DNA of 64,000 nucleotides, taken from contig NZ_JAKZFR010000007.1 in NCBI RefSeq assembly GCF_022808935.1, positions 62,001-126,000 of the forward strand, read 5' to 3'. The notes beneath the pieces were generated by a model. It saw only the letters and a list, made by a program, of their open reading frames with translations, did no database searches and had not been told where the DNA came from. Origin of the DNA: Geothrix sp. SG200 (lineage in GTDB: Bacteria; Acidobacteriota; Holophagae; Holophagales; Holophagaceae). Positions 33,949 to 41,831 of this stretch are shown one piece after another. Both the position numbers and the translations under genes were made by a program. The number at the start of each line of letters is the position of its first letter. The first letter of the stretch is position 1.

Positions 33949-34604
33949 AGCTCCTCGACGACCTCCGCGCGGAACACGACCTCATCGAGCAGGTGCTGGG
34001 CTCCCTGCGGACCTTCGTGAAGATCCGGCTCGAGGGCGGGGGCGATCCGGCCGACGGCGCGCGCTTCATGGCCTTCTTCCGGCGCTATGCCGGGGACTTC
34101 CACCACCACAAGGAGGAGGAGGTCCTGTTCAAGGCCCTGGCGGAGCGGGCCGAGCTGCCCGCCCACCGGGGCCCCATCGCGGCCCTCACCGTGGAGCACC
34201 GGCGCATGGCCGGCCTTCTGGATGGCCTGGAAGGCCTGTTGGGCTCTGCCCTGGCCGCAGACGGGGACCGCCGCCAGGTGGAGGCACTGGCCGTGGACTA
34301 CAGCCGCTCTTTGTGGCGCCACATCGACGCCGAGAACTCCGTGCTCTACCCCCAGGGCGAGGAGCGCCTGCGCCGCTTCCACGTGCGGGACCTGCCCTCC
34401 CGTCCCATGACCGGCGTCGAGGCCGCGGCGCGGGAGGGCGCCCTGGCCCTGCTCGCGACCTACCCGCCCCTGCACGACGCCGAGGTCCACCGCGGCGACG
34501 GCTGCGTCGCCTGCCCCTCTTTCGGCGTCACCTGCGAGGGCCTCGAGTACGAGTGGTGGACCGAGCTGGAGTGGGAGGAGGCCGAGGAGCGCCGGGACGA
34601 TTGA
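33945..34604 (+). CDS. Hemerythrin-like di-iron protein with a cysteine tail
   Basis: 219 residues. The helical bundle has the expected ligands: LRAEHDLIEQVL (about residue 10), FHHHKEEEVLF (about 48-58), TVEHRRMAGLL (about 82) and RHIDAENSVLYP (about 122). The family binds a di-iron centre and can sense or store oxygen or protect against nitric oxide. An extra C-terminal stretch contains GCVACPSFGVTC, three cysteines that are not part of the usual domain. It overlaps bioB by four bases, so it is probably made with it. Confidence 0.87.
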   Translation: MKLLDDLRAEHDLIEQVLGSLRTFVKIRLEGGGDPADGARFMAFFRRYAGDFHHHKEEEVLFKALAERAELPAHRGPIAALTVEHRRMAGLLDGLEGLLGSALAADGDRRQVEALAVDYSRSLWRHIDAENSVLYPQGEERLRRFHVRDLPSRPMTGVEAAAREGALALLATYPPLHDAEVHRGDGCVACPSFGVTCEGLEYEWWTELEWEEAEERRDD

Positions 34605-34669
34605 ATCTTGTCTGGACGACGGGACTATAGTGGTCTTCCATCCACCGGCACCCCGACAGGAGGCTCGCC

Positions 34670-34915
34670 ATGACGGATCCCACGCCCCACATCGCCCAGA
34701 AGGGCCCCTTCCAGGTGGAGGTCGAAGCGGGCAAGACCTACCACTGGTGCGCCTGCGGCAACAGCAAGAAGCAGCCGTTCTGCGACGGTTCCCACAAGGG
34801 CGGGCCGTTCGTGCCCCTGGCCTACACCGCCGACATCACGGGCACGAAGTGGTTCTGCGGCTGCAAGCACAGCGGCACCAAGCCCATGTGCGACGGCACC
34901 CACAAGAAGCTCTGA
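34670..34915 (+). CDS. CDGSH iron-sulfur domain protein
   Basis: 81 residues with two CDGSH motifs in tandem: CACGNSKKQPFCDGSHKG (about 27-44) and CGCKHSGTKPMCDGTHKK (about 63-80). Each supplies three cysteines and one histidine for a [2Fe-2S] cluster, as in the two-motif mitoNEET-type proteins of bacteria. They transfer electrons or clusters. It lies 65 bases after the hemerythrin gene. A GACAGGAGGC ribosome site precedes the ATG. Confidence 0.95.
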   Translation: MTDPTPHIAQKGPFQVEVEAGKTYHWCACGNSKKQPFCDGSHKGGPFVPLAYTADITGTKWFCGCKHSGTKPMCDGTHKKL

Positions 34916-34939
34916 TCCCGGCTCCGGAAAGCAGCCGGA

Positions 34940-35659
34940 TCACTCCGGCGCCAGCACTTTAGCCTTGAGCCCCGCCCGGAAGCGTCCCTCGGGATTGGGC
35001 ACCACGACCCGCACGCGGACCCTCCCAGTGGCGTCGGCGCAGGGGTCGACCAGGGTGACCTCCCCCTCGGCGCTTCCGGCGGCGGGCTCGGTGAAGAGCA
35101 CCTTCACCTTCTGGCCTGGCGGAAAGGCGGACAGGAGGCTTGGGCTCACGGCGCACTGGACCACCACGCGGCTCAGGTCCATGAGGCGGAACATGGGCTG
35201 GGCTCCGGAGACCGCCTCGCCTTCGTCGCGGTACCGCTCGACCACGATGCCGTCCATGGGGGCCACGATGGTGCGGAGCCGCACCTGTTCGGCCGCCGTC
35301 TCGTACTGAAGGCGGGCCAGTTCCAGGTCGATGCGTGACTCCAGGGCGCGCGCCTCGGGGATGATCTTGCTGTCGTAGAGGCGCTTGGCACCCTTGGCCT
35401 CGAACTCCCGCCGCTCCAGCAGCGCCTTGGCCCGCTGCATCTCGAGCTCCTCCAGCTTCCCGTAGAGCAGGGCCAGGGGCTGGCCGGCCTTCACCGTCTC
35501 CCCCTCCTTCACCCGCATGTCCACGATCCGGCTCGAGACCGGGGCGCTGACCTCGACCTGGCGATAGGGGAGCACCTGGCCCTCCAGGGCCAACCCTCCA
35601 GCGAAAAGCGCCACCTGACCGGACAGGAGCAGTGACAGGAAGCGGATACTCGGGCCCAT
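34940..35659 (-). CDS. HlyD-like periplasmic adaptor without a pump gene
   Basis: 239 residues. The ATG at 35659 is preceded by TAGGAACC and begins a signal or anchor (MGPSIRFLSLLLSGQVALFA). Lipoyl halves VSAPVSSRIVDMRVKEGETV (about 37-56) and LRTIVAPMDGIVVERYRDEG enclose a short helical hairpin; barrel domains follow. This is the HlyD/RND adaptor plan, somewhat short. No inner-membrane transporter is adjacent; the upstream gene on the same strand, 37 bases away, encodes a tetraheme cytochrome. The partner is unknown. Confidence 0.82.
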   Translation of the reverse strand: MGPSIRFLSLLLSGQVALFAGGLALEGQVLPYRQVEVSAPVSSRIVDMRVKEGETVKAGQPLALLYGKLEELEMQRAKALLERREFEAKGAKRLYDSKIIPEARALESRIDLELARLQYETAAEQVRLRTIVAPMDGIVVERYRDEGEAVSGAQPMFRLMDLSRVVVQCAVSPSLLSAFPPGQKVKVLFTEPAAGSAEGEVTLVDPCADATGRVRVRVVVPNPEGRFRAGLKAKVLAPE

Positions 35660-35696
35660 GGTTCCTAGGGTACCGGCAACCGCGGGCCCGGGGGGC

Positions 35697-36056
35697 TCAC
35701 TTGATCTTGAAGGTGAACTTCCCCTCATGGCACTCCAGGCACTTCACCGCGGGCGCCTTGTGCTGGCGGTGGCAGTCCGTGCAGGGGTAGGGCTCGTGGG
35801 GCGAGGCCTGGGGAGGGGCGTGGGGATTGGGCTTGGCGTCCTTCGTCAGGGCCTTCATGGCCGGGTAGTCCCCGTGGCAGACCATGCAGGCCTCGTCCGG
35901 CACCGCCGCGGTGGTGGGCTTCTCCTTCTGATGGCAGTCGTGGCAGATGAGCTTGGCCTTCACGTGGGGGGCCGGCAGAGGCCGGTCCTGGGCCAGGCCG
36001 ATCCCGGCCGCCAGCAGCCCCGACAGCCCCAGGATCCCCATTCGAAGAAGACGCAT
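35697..36056 (-). CDS. Small periplasmic tetraheme c-type cytochrome
   Basis: 119 residues with a signal peptide (MGILGLSGLLAAGIGLAQ) and four CxxCH heme sites: CHDCH, CMVCH, CTDCH and CLECH. Size and spacing resemble small tetraheme cytochromes of the STC/cytochrome c3 type that shuttle electrons across the periplasm in metal-reducing bacteria. The HlyD-like gene follows in the same direction. Linking it to extracellular electron transfer with the octaheme lipoprotein at 38943 is inference. Confidence 0.93.
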   Translation of the reverse strand: MRLLRMGILGLSGLLAAGIGLAQDRPLPAPHVKAKLICHDCHQKEKPTTAAVPDEACMVCHGDYPAMKALTKDAKPNPHAPPQASPHEPYPCTDCHRQHKAPAVKCLECHEGKFTFKIK

Positions 36057-36210
36057 GTAGCCCCCTCATCCATGCCGCGATGCAAATGATGACCATGATA
36101 TCGCATTACATTCAAGGGCCTTCCCCCTGGGCCCCCAGCCTGGAAGGCCAGTGTCCCCACGGGTAAACTGATCCATTGGGCTGGCCGCTCCGAATGCAGT
36201 CGTTCACATC

Positions 36211-36239
36211 GATCCAAATCGGCAAAACCGGTTTGGATC
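36211..36239 (+). promoter_or_regulatory. Leader hairpin before valS
   Basis: GATCCAAATCGG (36211-36222) and CCGGTTTGGATC (36228-36239) pair over 12 bases with one G-T, around a CAAAA loop. The hairpin ends 19 bases before the valS ATG and just before the weak ribosome site. No T-box sequence or T-run is seen, so it is a candidate leader structure of unknown role. Confidence 0.6.
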
Positions 36240-36258
36240 CGGGAAAGGCAAGGCAAAG

Positions 36259-38877
36259 ATGGCAATGCGTGAGATGGACAAGGCATTCGATTTCAGGACG
36301 GCGCAGACGCGCTGGTACGAAGTGTGGGAGGAGTCCCGCGCCTTCGAGGCGGCGCCGGAGAGCGGCAAGGAGCCCTGGTCCATCGTCATCCCGCCGCCCA
36401 ACATCACGGGCAACCTGCACATGGGCCACGCCCTGGTGAACACGCTGCACGACGTGCTCACGCGCTTCAAGCGGGCCCAGGGCTACGACGCGCTGTGGGT
36501 TCCCGGCACGGACCACGCGGGCATCGCCACGCAGATGATGGTGGAGCGGCAGCTCAAGGCCGAGGGCACGGACCGCCACAAGCTGGGCCGCGACGCCTTC
36601 GAGCAGCGCATCTGGGAGTGGAAGGAGAAGAACCAGGGGGCCATCGAGCACCAGCTCAAGCGCCTGGGCTGCTCCGTGGACTGGACCCGCAACCGCTTCA
36701 CCCTGGACCCCACCCTCAACAAGGCCGTGCGCAAGGTCTTCGTGGAGAGCTACAGGGCCGGCCGCATCTACCGCGGCCCCCGCATGATCCAGTGGGATCC
36801 GGCCCTCCAGACGGCCCTCAGCGATCTCGAAGTGAAATACGAGGAACGGAAGGGCAAGCTCTGGTACCTGCGCTACCCCCTGGCGGACGGCAGCGGCGAG
36901 GTGGTGGTCGCCACCACGCGGCCCGAGACCATGCTGGGCGACACCGCCGTGGCCGTGCATCCGGACGACGAGCGCTACCAGGGCATGATCGGCAAGCTCA
37001 TGAACCATCCCCTCACCGGCCGCCAGATCCCCGTGGTGGCCGACAGCTTCGTGGACCCGGCCTTCGGCACCGGCTGCGTGAAGGTCACGCCGGCCCACGA
37101 CCCCAACGACTTCGCCGCGGGCCAGCGCCTGAAGCTCGACTCCATCACCATCATCGGTTTCGACGCGAAGATGACCGCCGCCGCTGGGGCCTACGCGGGG
37201 CTTGACCGGTTCGAGGCCCGCAAGCGCGTGGTGGCGGACCTCGAGGAGCAGGGCTACCTCGTGAAGGTGGAGGACTACGTCCACAAGATCAGCCTCAGCG
37301 ACCGCAGCGGCGCCGTGCTGGAGCCGCTGGTCAGCGAACAGTGGTTCATGGACGTGAAGGACGCCGCCGCCAAGGCCCTGGAGGCTGTCCGCGACGGGCG
37401 CATCCAGTTCACGCCCTCACATCACGCCGCTGTGTGGGAGCACTGGCTTACCAACATCCAGGACTGGTGCATCAGCCGCCAGCTCGTCTGGGGGCACCGC
37501 ATCCCGGCCTGGACCTGCGCCACGTGCGGGGAGCTTCACGTCGAGTTGGAGCAGCCCTCCGCATGCCGGGCCTGCGGAGCGGGAGAACTGATCCAGGATC
37601 CCGACACGCTGGACACCTGGTTCAGTTCGGCGCTCTGGCCCTTCAGCGTGTTCGGCTGGCCCGAGGAAACCGAGGAACTGAAGCGCTACTACCCCACCAG
37701 CGTGCTCATCACCGGCTACGACATCCTGTTCTTCTGGGTGGCCCGCATGGCCATGGCGGGCCTCACCTGGATGGGCGACGTGCCCTTCCGAAAGGTCTAC
37801 TTCAACAGCCTGGTGCGCGACGCCAGCGGCCAGAAGATGTCGAAGACTAAGGGCAATGTCATCGACCCGCTCGAAGTGATGGAGGAGTTCGGCACGGACG
37901 CCCTGCGCTTCGCCTTGGCCATCATGGCCGCGCCCGGCACCGACATCGCCATGAGTCCTGCGCGGCTGGAGGCCTCCAGGAACTTCTGCAACAAGCTCTG
38001 GAACGCGTCACGCTTCGTGCAGATGAACCTCGGGGCGGAGGTCACGCTGGCGACAGAAGCAGAATTCGGCGAAGCCGAATTCTGGATGGCTGGGCGCCTG
38101 AAGACGGAGCTCGGCGCTGTGACCGAATCCATCGAGACCTTCCGGTTCCACGATGCGGCCGAGCGGCTCTACCACCTGGTCTACGACGACTTCTGCGCCA
38201 CCTACATCGAGCTGGCCAAGGTCCAGCTCCAGAGCGGCACGACGGCCCAGAAGGCGGCCATCCTCCACTTCCTGGACATCCTGCTGCGGGCCCTGCACCC
38301 CTTCGTGCCCTTCCTGACGGAGGAGATCCACGAGGCCGTCATGACGGAGCGCCTGCCCGCCGGAGAGCCGAAGCTGCTGGCCCAGCGGCCCTGGCCCATC
38401 GGCGAGGCCCTCCTCCAGACGGAGGGCGGGGACGTCACCCTCATCCCCCGCCTCCAGGAGGTGCTCTCCGCCTTCCTGCGCCTCAAGGCCGAGCAGGGCG
38501 TGGATCCCGCGAAACGCGTGGCGGCTTTCTGCTCCTTGCCCGAGTTGGCTCCCTTCAGTGATGCCCTGAAGTCCATCGCCCGGCTGGAATCCGTCACCTT
38601 CACGCAGGGCGACCTGGCCTCGCCCACCCGGGCCGTGGCCGTGGTGGCCGGCGGCGCCGTGGCCCTGGAGCTGGCGGGCCTCAAGGATCCCGCGGCCGAA
38701 AAGGCCAAGCTGGAGAAGGAGCTGGCCAAGCTTGAGAAGGAGCTGGAGCCCCTGCGGGCGCGCCTCGCCGACGAGAGCTTCGTCACCAAGGCCCCTGAGC
38801 CCGCCGTGGCCAAGCTGCGCGGCCAGGCCGAGGAGAAGGAACAGCGTCTGGCCCAGGTGAAGGCCCTGCTGGGCTGA
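36259..38877 (+). CDS. valS: Valine-tRNA ligase
   Basis: 872 residues, full-length class I enzyme that charges tRNA-Val in the cytoplasm. PPPNITGNLHMGHALVN has the HIGH motif as HMGH (about residue 54). The editing domain spans about 195-345 with TTRPETMLGD. KMSKTKGN (about 525) is the KMSKS loop, and the C-terminal coiled-coil arm (LEKELAKLEKELEPLRARLA) begins near 815. A hairpin occupies the leader. The only tRNA in the window is also for valine. Confidence 0.97.
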   Translation: MAMREMDKAFDFRTAQTRWYEVWEESRAFEAAPESGKEPWSIVIPPPNITGNLHMGHALVNTLHDVLTRFKRAQGYDALWVPGTDHAGIATQMMVERQLKAEGTDRHKLGRDAFEQRIWEWKEKNQGAIEHQLKRLGCSVDWTRNRFTLDPTLNKAVRKVFVESYRAGRIYRGPRMIQWDPALQTALSDLEVKYEERKGKLWYLRYPLADGSGEVVVATTRPETMLGDTAVAVHPDDERYQGMIGKLMNHPLTGRQIPVVADSFVDPAFGTGCVKVTPAHDPNDFAAGQRLKLDSITIIGFDAKMTAAAGAYAGLDRFEARKRVVADLEEQGYLVKVEDYVHKISLSDRSGAVLEPLVSEQWFMDVKDAAAKALEAVRDGRIQFTPSHHAAVWEHWLTNIQDWCISRQLVWGHRIPAWTCATCGELHVELEQPSACRACGAGELIQDPDTLDTWFSSALWPFSVFGWPEETEELKRYYPTSVLITGYDILFFWVARMAMAGLTWMGDVPFRKVYFNSLVRDASGQKMSKTKGNVIDPLEVMEEFGTDALRFALAIMAAPGTDIAMSPARLEASRNFCNKLWNASRFVQMNLGAEVTLATEAEFGEAEFWMAGRLKTELGAVTESIETFRFHDAAERLYHLVYDDFCATYIELAKVQLQSGTTAQKAAILHFLDILLRALHPFVPFLTEEIHEAVMTERLPAGEPKLLAQRPWPIGEALLQTEGGDVTLIPRLQEVLSAFLRLKAEQGVDPAKRVAAFCSLPELAPFSDALKSIARLESVTFTQGDLASPTRAVAVVAGGAVALELAGLKDPAAEKAKLEKELAKLEKELEPLRARLADESFVTKAPEPAVAKLRGQAEEKEQRLAQVKALLG

Positions 38878-38942
38878 AGCGATCCCCGAGGCACGACACC
38901 ACCTCCCGGCTGGAGGACGGCGCCGTGCCCCGGGGAACCGGC

Positions 38943-40316
38943 TCAGTCGCCGCCGCCCGAGCCCCCGCGCGCCTTCCACTGGAACTGGTGGGGCCACTTG
39001 GCCTGCTGGGTGACGTCCTGGAATCCCGTGTGGCAGATGTTGCAGGCGGAGGGCTGGTTGTCGCCTGCGGCAGTGTGCTTGTGGGCGAACTCGCTGAAGC
39101 CGCCCCCCCGGTTGGAGCTGTGGCAGGCAGCGCAGCTGGCGATGGCCTTGGCCTTGCCTTGGTACTGGATGGCCTGGGCGTTATCCGAAGGCTGGGAGGT
39201 GGGCACCATCGCGTGAGGGCTGCCGTGGCAGGCGGAGCAGTAGAGGTTGCCGTGGCCCCGCGCGTTCCGGTAGAGCGCGGAACCCGTATCCACCTCGGCG
39301 ACGCCGCTGTGGCAGGTCGCGCACTTGGGCTCGCTGGCCCAGGGCACCCGGGCACCGCTCTTGATGGTGTTCGCGACGTTGGCCATGTCCCCGTGGCAGG
39401 TGGTGCAGTTCCCGTCGGCCGCGGTGTGGGCCAGGCTCCGGTTGCACTTGGTGGTGGCGCCGGGATGGCAGTCGTAGCAGGCGGCGCCGCGGGTGGCGTG
39501 GAAGCCGTGCACGGCCTGCGAGAGGTACATCCCCGAAGAGCCCGGCCCGGAGGTGCCGAGGGCCGGACTGCCATGGCAGCTGGCGCACAGCACGGGCTTG
39601 GTCGCGAAGAGCTGGGTGCCGTGGGCCGCATCATGCTTCCGGAGCACCTCGTTCAGGGCGTCGGCGCCGTGGCACTTCGAGCAGCTGATCTCATCCGAGG
39701 TGGGCACCGTGGTCGTGGTCTGGGCCACCACCTTGCCACTGGTGTCCTTCACCGTGATCTCGCCCACCTGATAAGGGTTCCACACGCCCCTGTCGTCGAT
39801 GGGCGTCAGCGGAATGCCCGAGGCCAGGAAGTGGTCGCCCTTGGGCAGCATGGTCCCGGAAAGGCCATTGTTCACAGCCGGATCATCGAGGTTGAGACCC
39901 TTGTCCGCGGGAAGGGACACGCCGAACAGCTTCTGCATGTTCGTCCAGAACTGCCCGAAGCTCCCCTTGGTCGAGGACTTGGTGTTGTTGAGGATCCGGT
40001 AGCTCACCGTGACGCCGGAGGTGACGGGCTGGGGCGGGTTGCCCCGCTTCACCACCTGGGCCACCACCGTGTTGTAGGGGGGCAGAATCACCGCGGCGTC
40101 ATAGCTGGGGTTCAGACAGTGCATGCCGAGGTCGTTCCAGGCCAGCACCACGTAGGCGGAAGAACCGGTCCGGTTGGGCAGGGCCCTCTGTTCCTGAGTC
40201 GGCGCGGCGGAGGTCGCCGGGGCGTCCGGCTTCGAGCCGCCGCAGGCGGCGATGAGGCCTGCGAGCGCCAGGGCCGACGCGGCGCCGGCGAGGGTCTTGA
40301 AGGCAGTCCGAGTCAT
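38943..40316 (-). CDS. Octaheme c-type cytochrome, predicted lipoprotein
   Basis: 457 residues. The signal ends in LAGLIAAC-GG, a lipobox, so the mature protein should be lipid-anchored. Eight CxxCH sites lie in the C-terminal 240 residues: CSKCH, CASCH, CYDCH, CTTCH, CATCH, CSACH, CAACH and CNICH. The first ~200 residues contain no heme site but carry AWNDLGMHCLNPSYDAAVI, a motif I associate with outer-surface cytochromes of metal reducers. A role in moving electrons to external acceptors is inferred. GGAGG precedes the ATG, and a CRP/FNR-like dyad lies upstream at 40424. Confidence 0.92.
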   Translation of the reverse strand: MTRTAFKTLAGAASALALAGLIAACGGSKPDAPATSAAPTQEQRALPNRTGSSAYVVLAWNDLGMHCLNPSYDAAVILPPYNTVVAQVVKRGNPPQPVTSGVTVSYRILNNTKSSTKGSFGQFWTNMQKLFGVSLPADKGLNLDDPAVNNGLSGTMLPKGDHFLASGIPLTPIDDRGVWNPYQVGEITVKDTSGKVVAQTTTTVPTSDEISCSKCHGADALNEVLRKHDAAHGTQLFATKPVLCASCHGSPALGTSGPGSSGMYLSQAVHGFHATRGAACYDCHPGATTKCNRSLAHTAADGNCTTCHGDMANVANTIKSGARVPWASEPKCATCHSGVAEVDTGSALYRNARGHGNLYCSACHGSPHAMVPTSQPSDNAQAIQYQGKAKAIASCAACHSSNRGGGFSEFAHKHTAAGDNQPSACNICHTGFQDVTQQAKWPHQFQWKARGGSGGGD

Positions 40317-40423
40317 GGGTCCTCCCAGGAAGAGGTGGAGCGTGAGGGGGATGGACGCCCAGGAAACGAAAAGCCGCGGACGCCGGGATGACCGACGGTA
40401 CGACCTGCGTCACGGTTGCGCCA

Positions 40424-40449
40424 TATGACTTAAATCACATATTATTATA
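40424..40449 (-). promoter_or_regulatory. AT-rich divergent promoter region with a CRP/FNR-like site
   Basis: On the minus strand TATAAT (40449-40444) is followed by TGTGA-TTTAAG-TCATA (40439-40424), one or two changes from the TGTGA-N6-TCACA consensus of CRP/FNR-family regulators. On the plus strand TATTAT (40440-40445) lies 18 bases after TTGCGC and could serve the zinc-ribbon gene at 40542. The region lies between the octaheme gene and that divergent gene. Confidence 0.5.
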
Positions 40450-40541
40450 TAGTTACAACTGCCGAACCCGACCTAGCACCTTGGGCCTACCGGCCCGGCC
40501 CCATTCGTTCTGTCCCGCTTCCCCAGTGCTAGTCTTGTGTC

Positions 40542-40964
40542 ATGACGAAGATCTACTACGCCGGCCAGGATGTGGATGCCCCCTGCGGGCGCTGCGGCGG
40601 CGAGACCCGCCACCAGGTCCTGACCGTGACCAACGGCGTGCCCGACAAGCTCATCTGCGGAAACTGCAGGTCCGTGCACAAGTTCCGCGCGGCCAAGCCC
40701 GAGCCCCTGCCCCGCGCCCCCCGGATTCCCGCGGCCGCCAAGGCCGGCGGGCCCCGGCCCGGCTCGCTGGTGGCCCAGTTCCAGGAGGCCGTGGCCCGCG
40801 AACAGGGCGGGGCCCAGGCCCGACCCTACTCGGTGGCCGAACGCTGGGAGGAGGGCGCCTGGATGGACCATCCCGCCTTCGGCCTGGGGCGCGTCCAGCG
40901 GCGCATGGGCCGCAAGGTGGACGTGCTCTTCAAGGACGGCCTGAAGACCCTGGTCAGCGCATGA
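40542..40964 (+). CDS. Zinc-ribbon protein with a Tudor-like C-terminal domain
   Basis: 140 residues. An N-terminal zinc ribbon uses CGRC (about residue 15) and CGNC (about 39). After a flexible proline/alanine linker comes WMDHPAFGLGRVQRRMGRKV and VDVLFKDGLKTLV, which resembles the small beta-barrel found at the C-terminus of PcrA/UvrD-like proteins and in RNA-polymerase-binding modules. Its stop overlaps the ATG of the exonuclease gene, so they form an operon. Nucleic-acid or polymerase binding is inferred. Confidence 0.75.
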   Translation: MTKIYYAGQDVDAPCGRCGGETRHQVLTVTNGVPDKLICGNCRSVHKFRAAKPEPLPRAPRIPAAAKAGGPRPGSLVAQFQEAVAREQGGAQARPYSVAERWEEGAWMDHPAFGLGRVQRRMGRKVDVLFKDGLKTLVSA

Positions 40965-41599
40965 CCCAGGATGCCCTCCTCGAGACCAGCTCGCCCGCGC
41001 TGCGGGAGCTGCGCTTCGCGGTGCTGGACCTGGAGACCACGGGCGGGAGCCCCAAGGCCCGCTGGGGCAAGGACGGGCGGTTCATCCAACCCTCGGAGAT
41101 CACCGAGGTGGGCATGGTTCGCCTCTCGGGCCCGGTGGTGGAGGACCGCTTCTCCAGCCTGGCCGCCATCCAGGGCTTCCTGCCGGAGGAGATCCAGCGC
41201 CTCACGGGCATCAGCCTGCCCATGCTGGCGGGCGCGCCCCCCTGGGAGCAGGTGGCCCTGAAGCTGGCGCCGAGGCTGGAAGGCCGCGTCTGGGTGGCCC
41301 ACCACGCCCCCTATGACGGCAGCTTCCTCAAGGCCTGGCTGCCCGAGGGCATCTGGCGGCGCCACCGCCTCGTGTGCACACGCCTGCTGGCCAAGAAGCT
41401 CATCCCCGAGCTGCCCCGACGCAGCCTGGCGGAACTCTGCGAGTTCCTCGGTATCACGAACACCCGGGCCCACCGGGCCCTGCAGGACGCCGAGGCCACC
41501 GCCGAGGTGCTCCAGCATCTGCTGCAGCGCGCGGAGGACCGGGGCATGGACGGCGAGGCCTTCCTCGCCGCCGGCGAAGTGGCCTGGAACAAGGTCTGA
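40961..41599 (+). CDS. DnaQ-like 3'-5' exonuclease
   Basis: 212 residues from an ATG that overlaps the previous stop. The DEDD motifs are visible: FAVLDLETTGGS (Exo I, about residue 20), the second aspartate in HHAPYDGSFLKAWL (Exo II, about 112-118), and HRALQDAEATAEVL (Exo III, H-x4-D, about 170). This fits the DNA polymerase III epsilon-type exonuclease family (DEDDh), used in proofreading or in other 3' trimming. The partner polymerase cannot be told from the context. Confidence 0.92.
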   Translation: MTQDALLETSSPALRELRFAVLDLETTGGSPKARWGKDGRFIQPSEITEVGMVRLSGPVVEDRFSSLAAIQGFLPEEIQRLTGISLPMLAGAPPWEQVALKLAPRLEGRVWVAHHAPYDGSFLKAWLPEGIWRRHRLVCTRLLAKKLIPELPRRSLAELCEFLGITNTRAHRALQDAEATAEVLQHLLQRAEDRGMDGEAFLAAGEVAWNKV

Positions 41600-41603
41600 C
41601 GGG

Positions 41604-41774
41604 CTACTGGATGATCTTCTTCGCCTTCTCGGCGGAGGCCTTGGCGTAGTAGGCGCAGACCCCCTTCTTGGCGTCGGGCGCGATGCCGGCGGCCTTGAAG
41701 GCCTCCTTGAGCTTCTTCTCGGGCACGCCCAGATCCTTGGCCCAGGCCGACGCCGTCTTCAGATCCTCCGCCAT
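41604..41774 (-). CDS. 56-residue conserved-looking basic protein
   Basis: 56 residues starting MAEDLKTASAWAKDLGVPEK at an ATG with GGAGGGAGG before it. Lysine- and alanine-rich helices, then PDAKKGVCAYYAKASAEKAK. The first half reads as a small helix-turn-helix, which may suggest DNA binding. It is convergent with the exonuclease gene, four bases from its stop, and divergent from the membrane protein at 41832. Function unknown. Confidence 0.68.
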   Translation of the reverse strand: MAEDLKTASAWAKDLGVPEKKLKEAFKAAGIAPDAKKGVCAYYAKASAEKAKKIIQ

Positions 41775-41831
41775 GGGAGCCTCCCTCCGGCCCCCGGGCC
41801 GGCTCCCGAAGGATAGCGGTACACTCCCCGC

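Noticed and set aside
34918-34938. Terminator between the CDGSH gene and the convergent adaptor gene
   Set aside because: CCGGCT/AGCCGG arms exist but the stem is short, the loop long and no T-run follows.
36057-36258. A T-box riboswitch before valS
   Set aside because: No T-box sequence, specifier loop or terminator/antiterminator pair could be found; only one simple hairpin is present.
38891-38932. Structured terminator between valS and the octaheme gene
   Set aside because: GGCACG/CGTGCC and inner CTCC/GGAG arms can be drawn, but such pairings are expected by chance at this GC content and no T-run is present.
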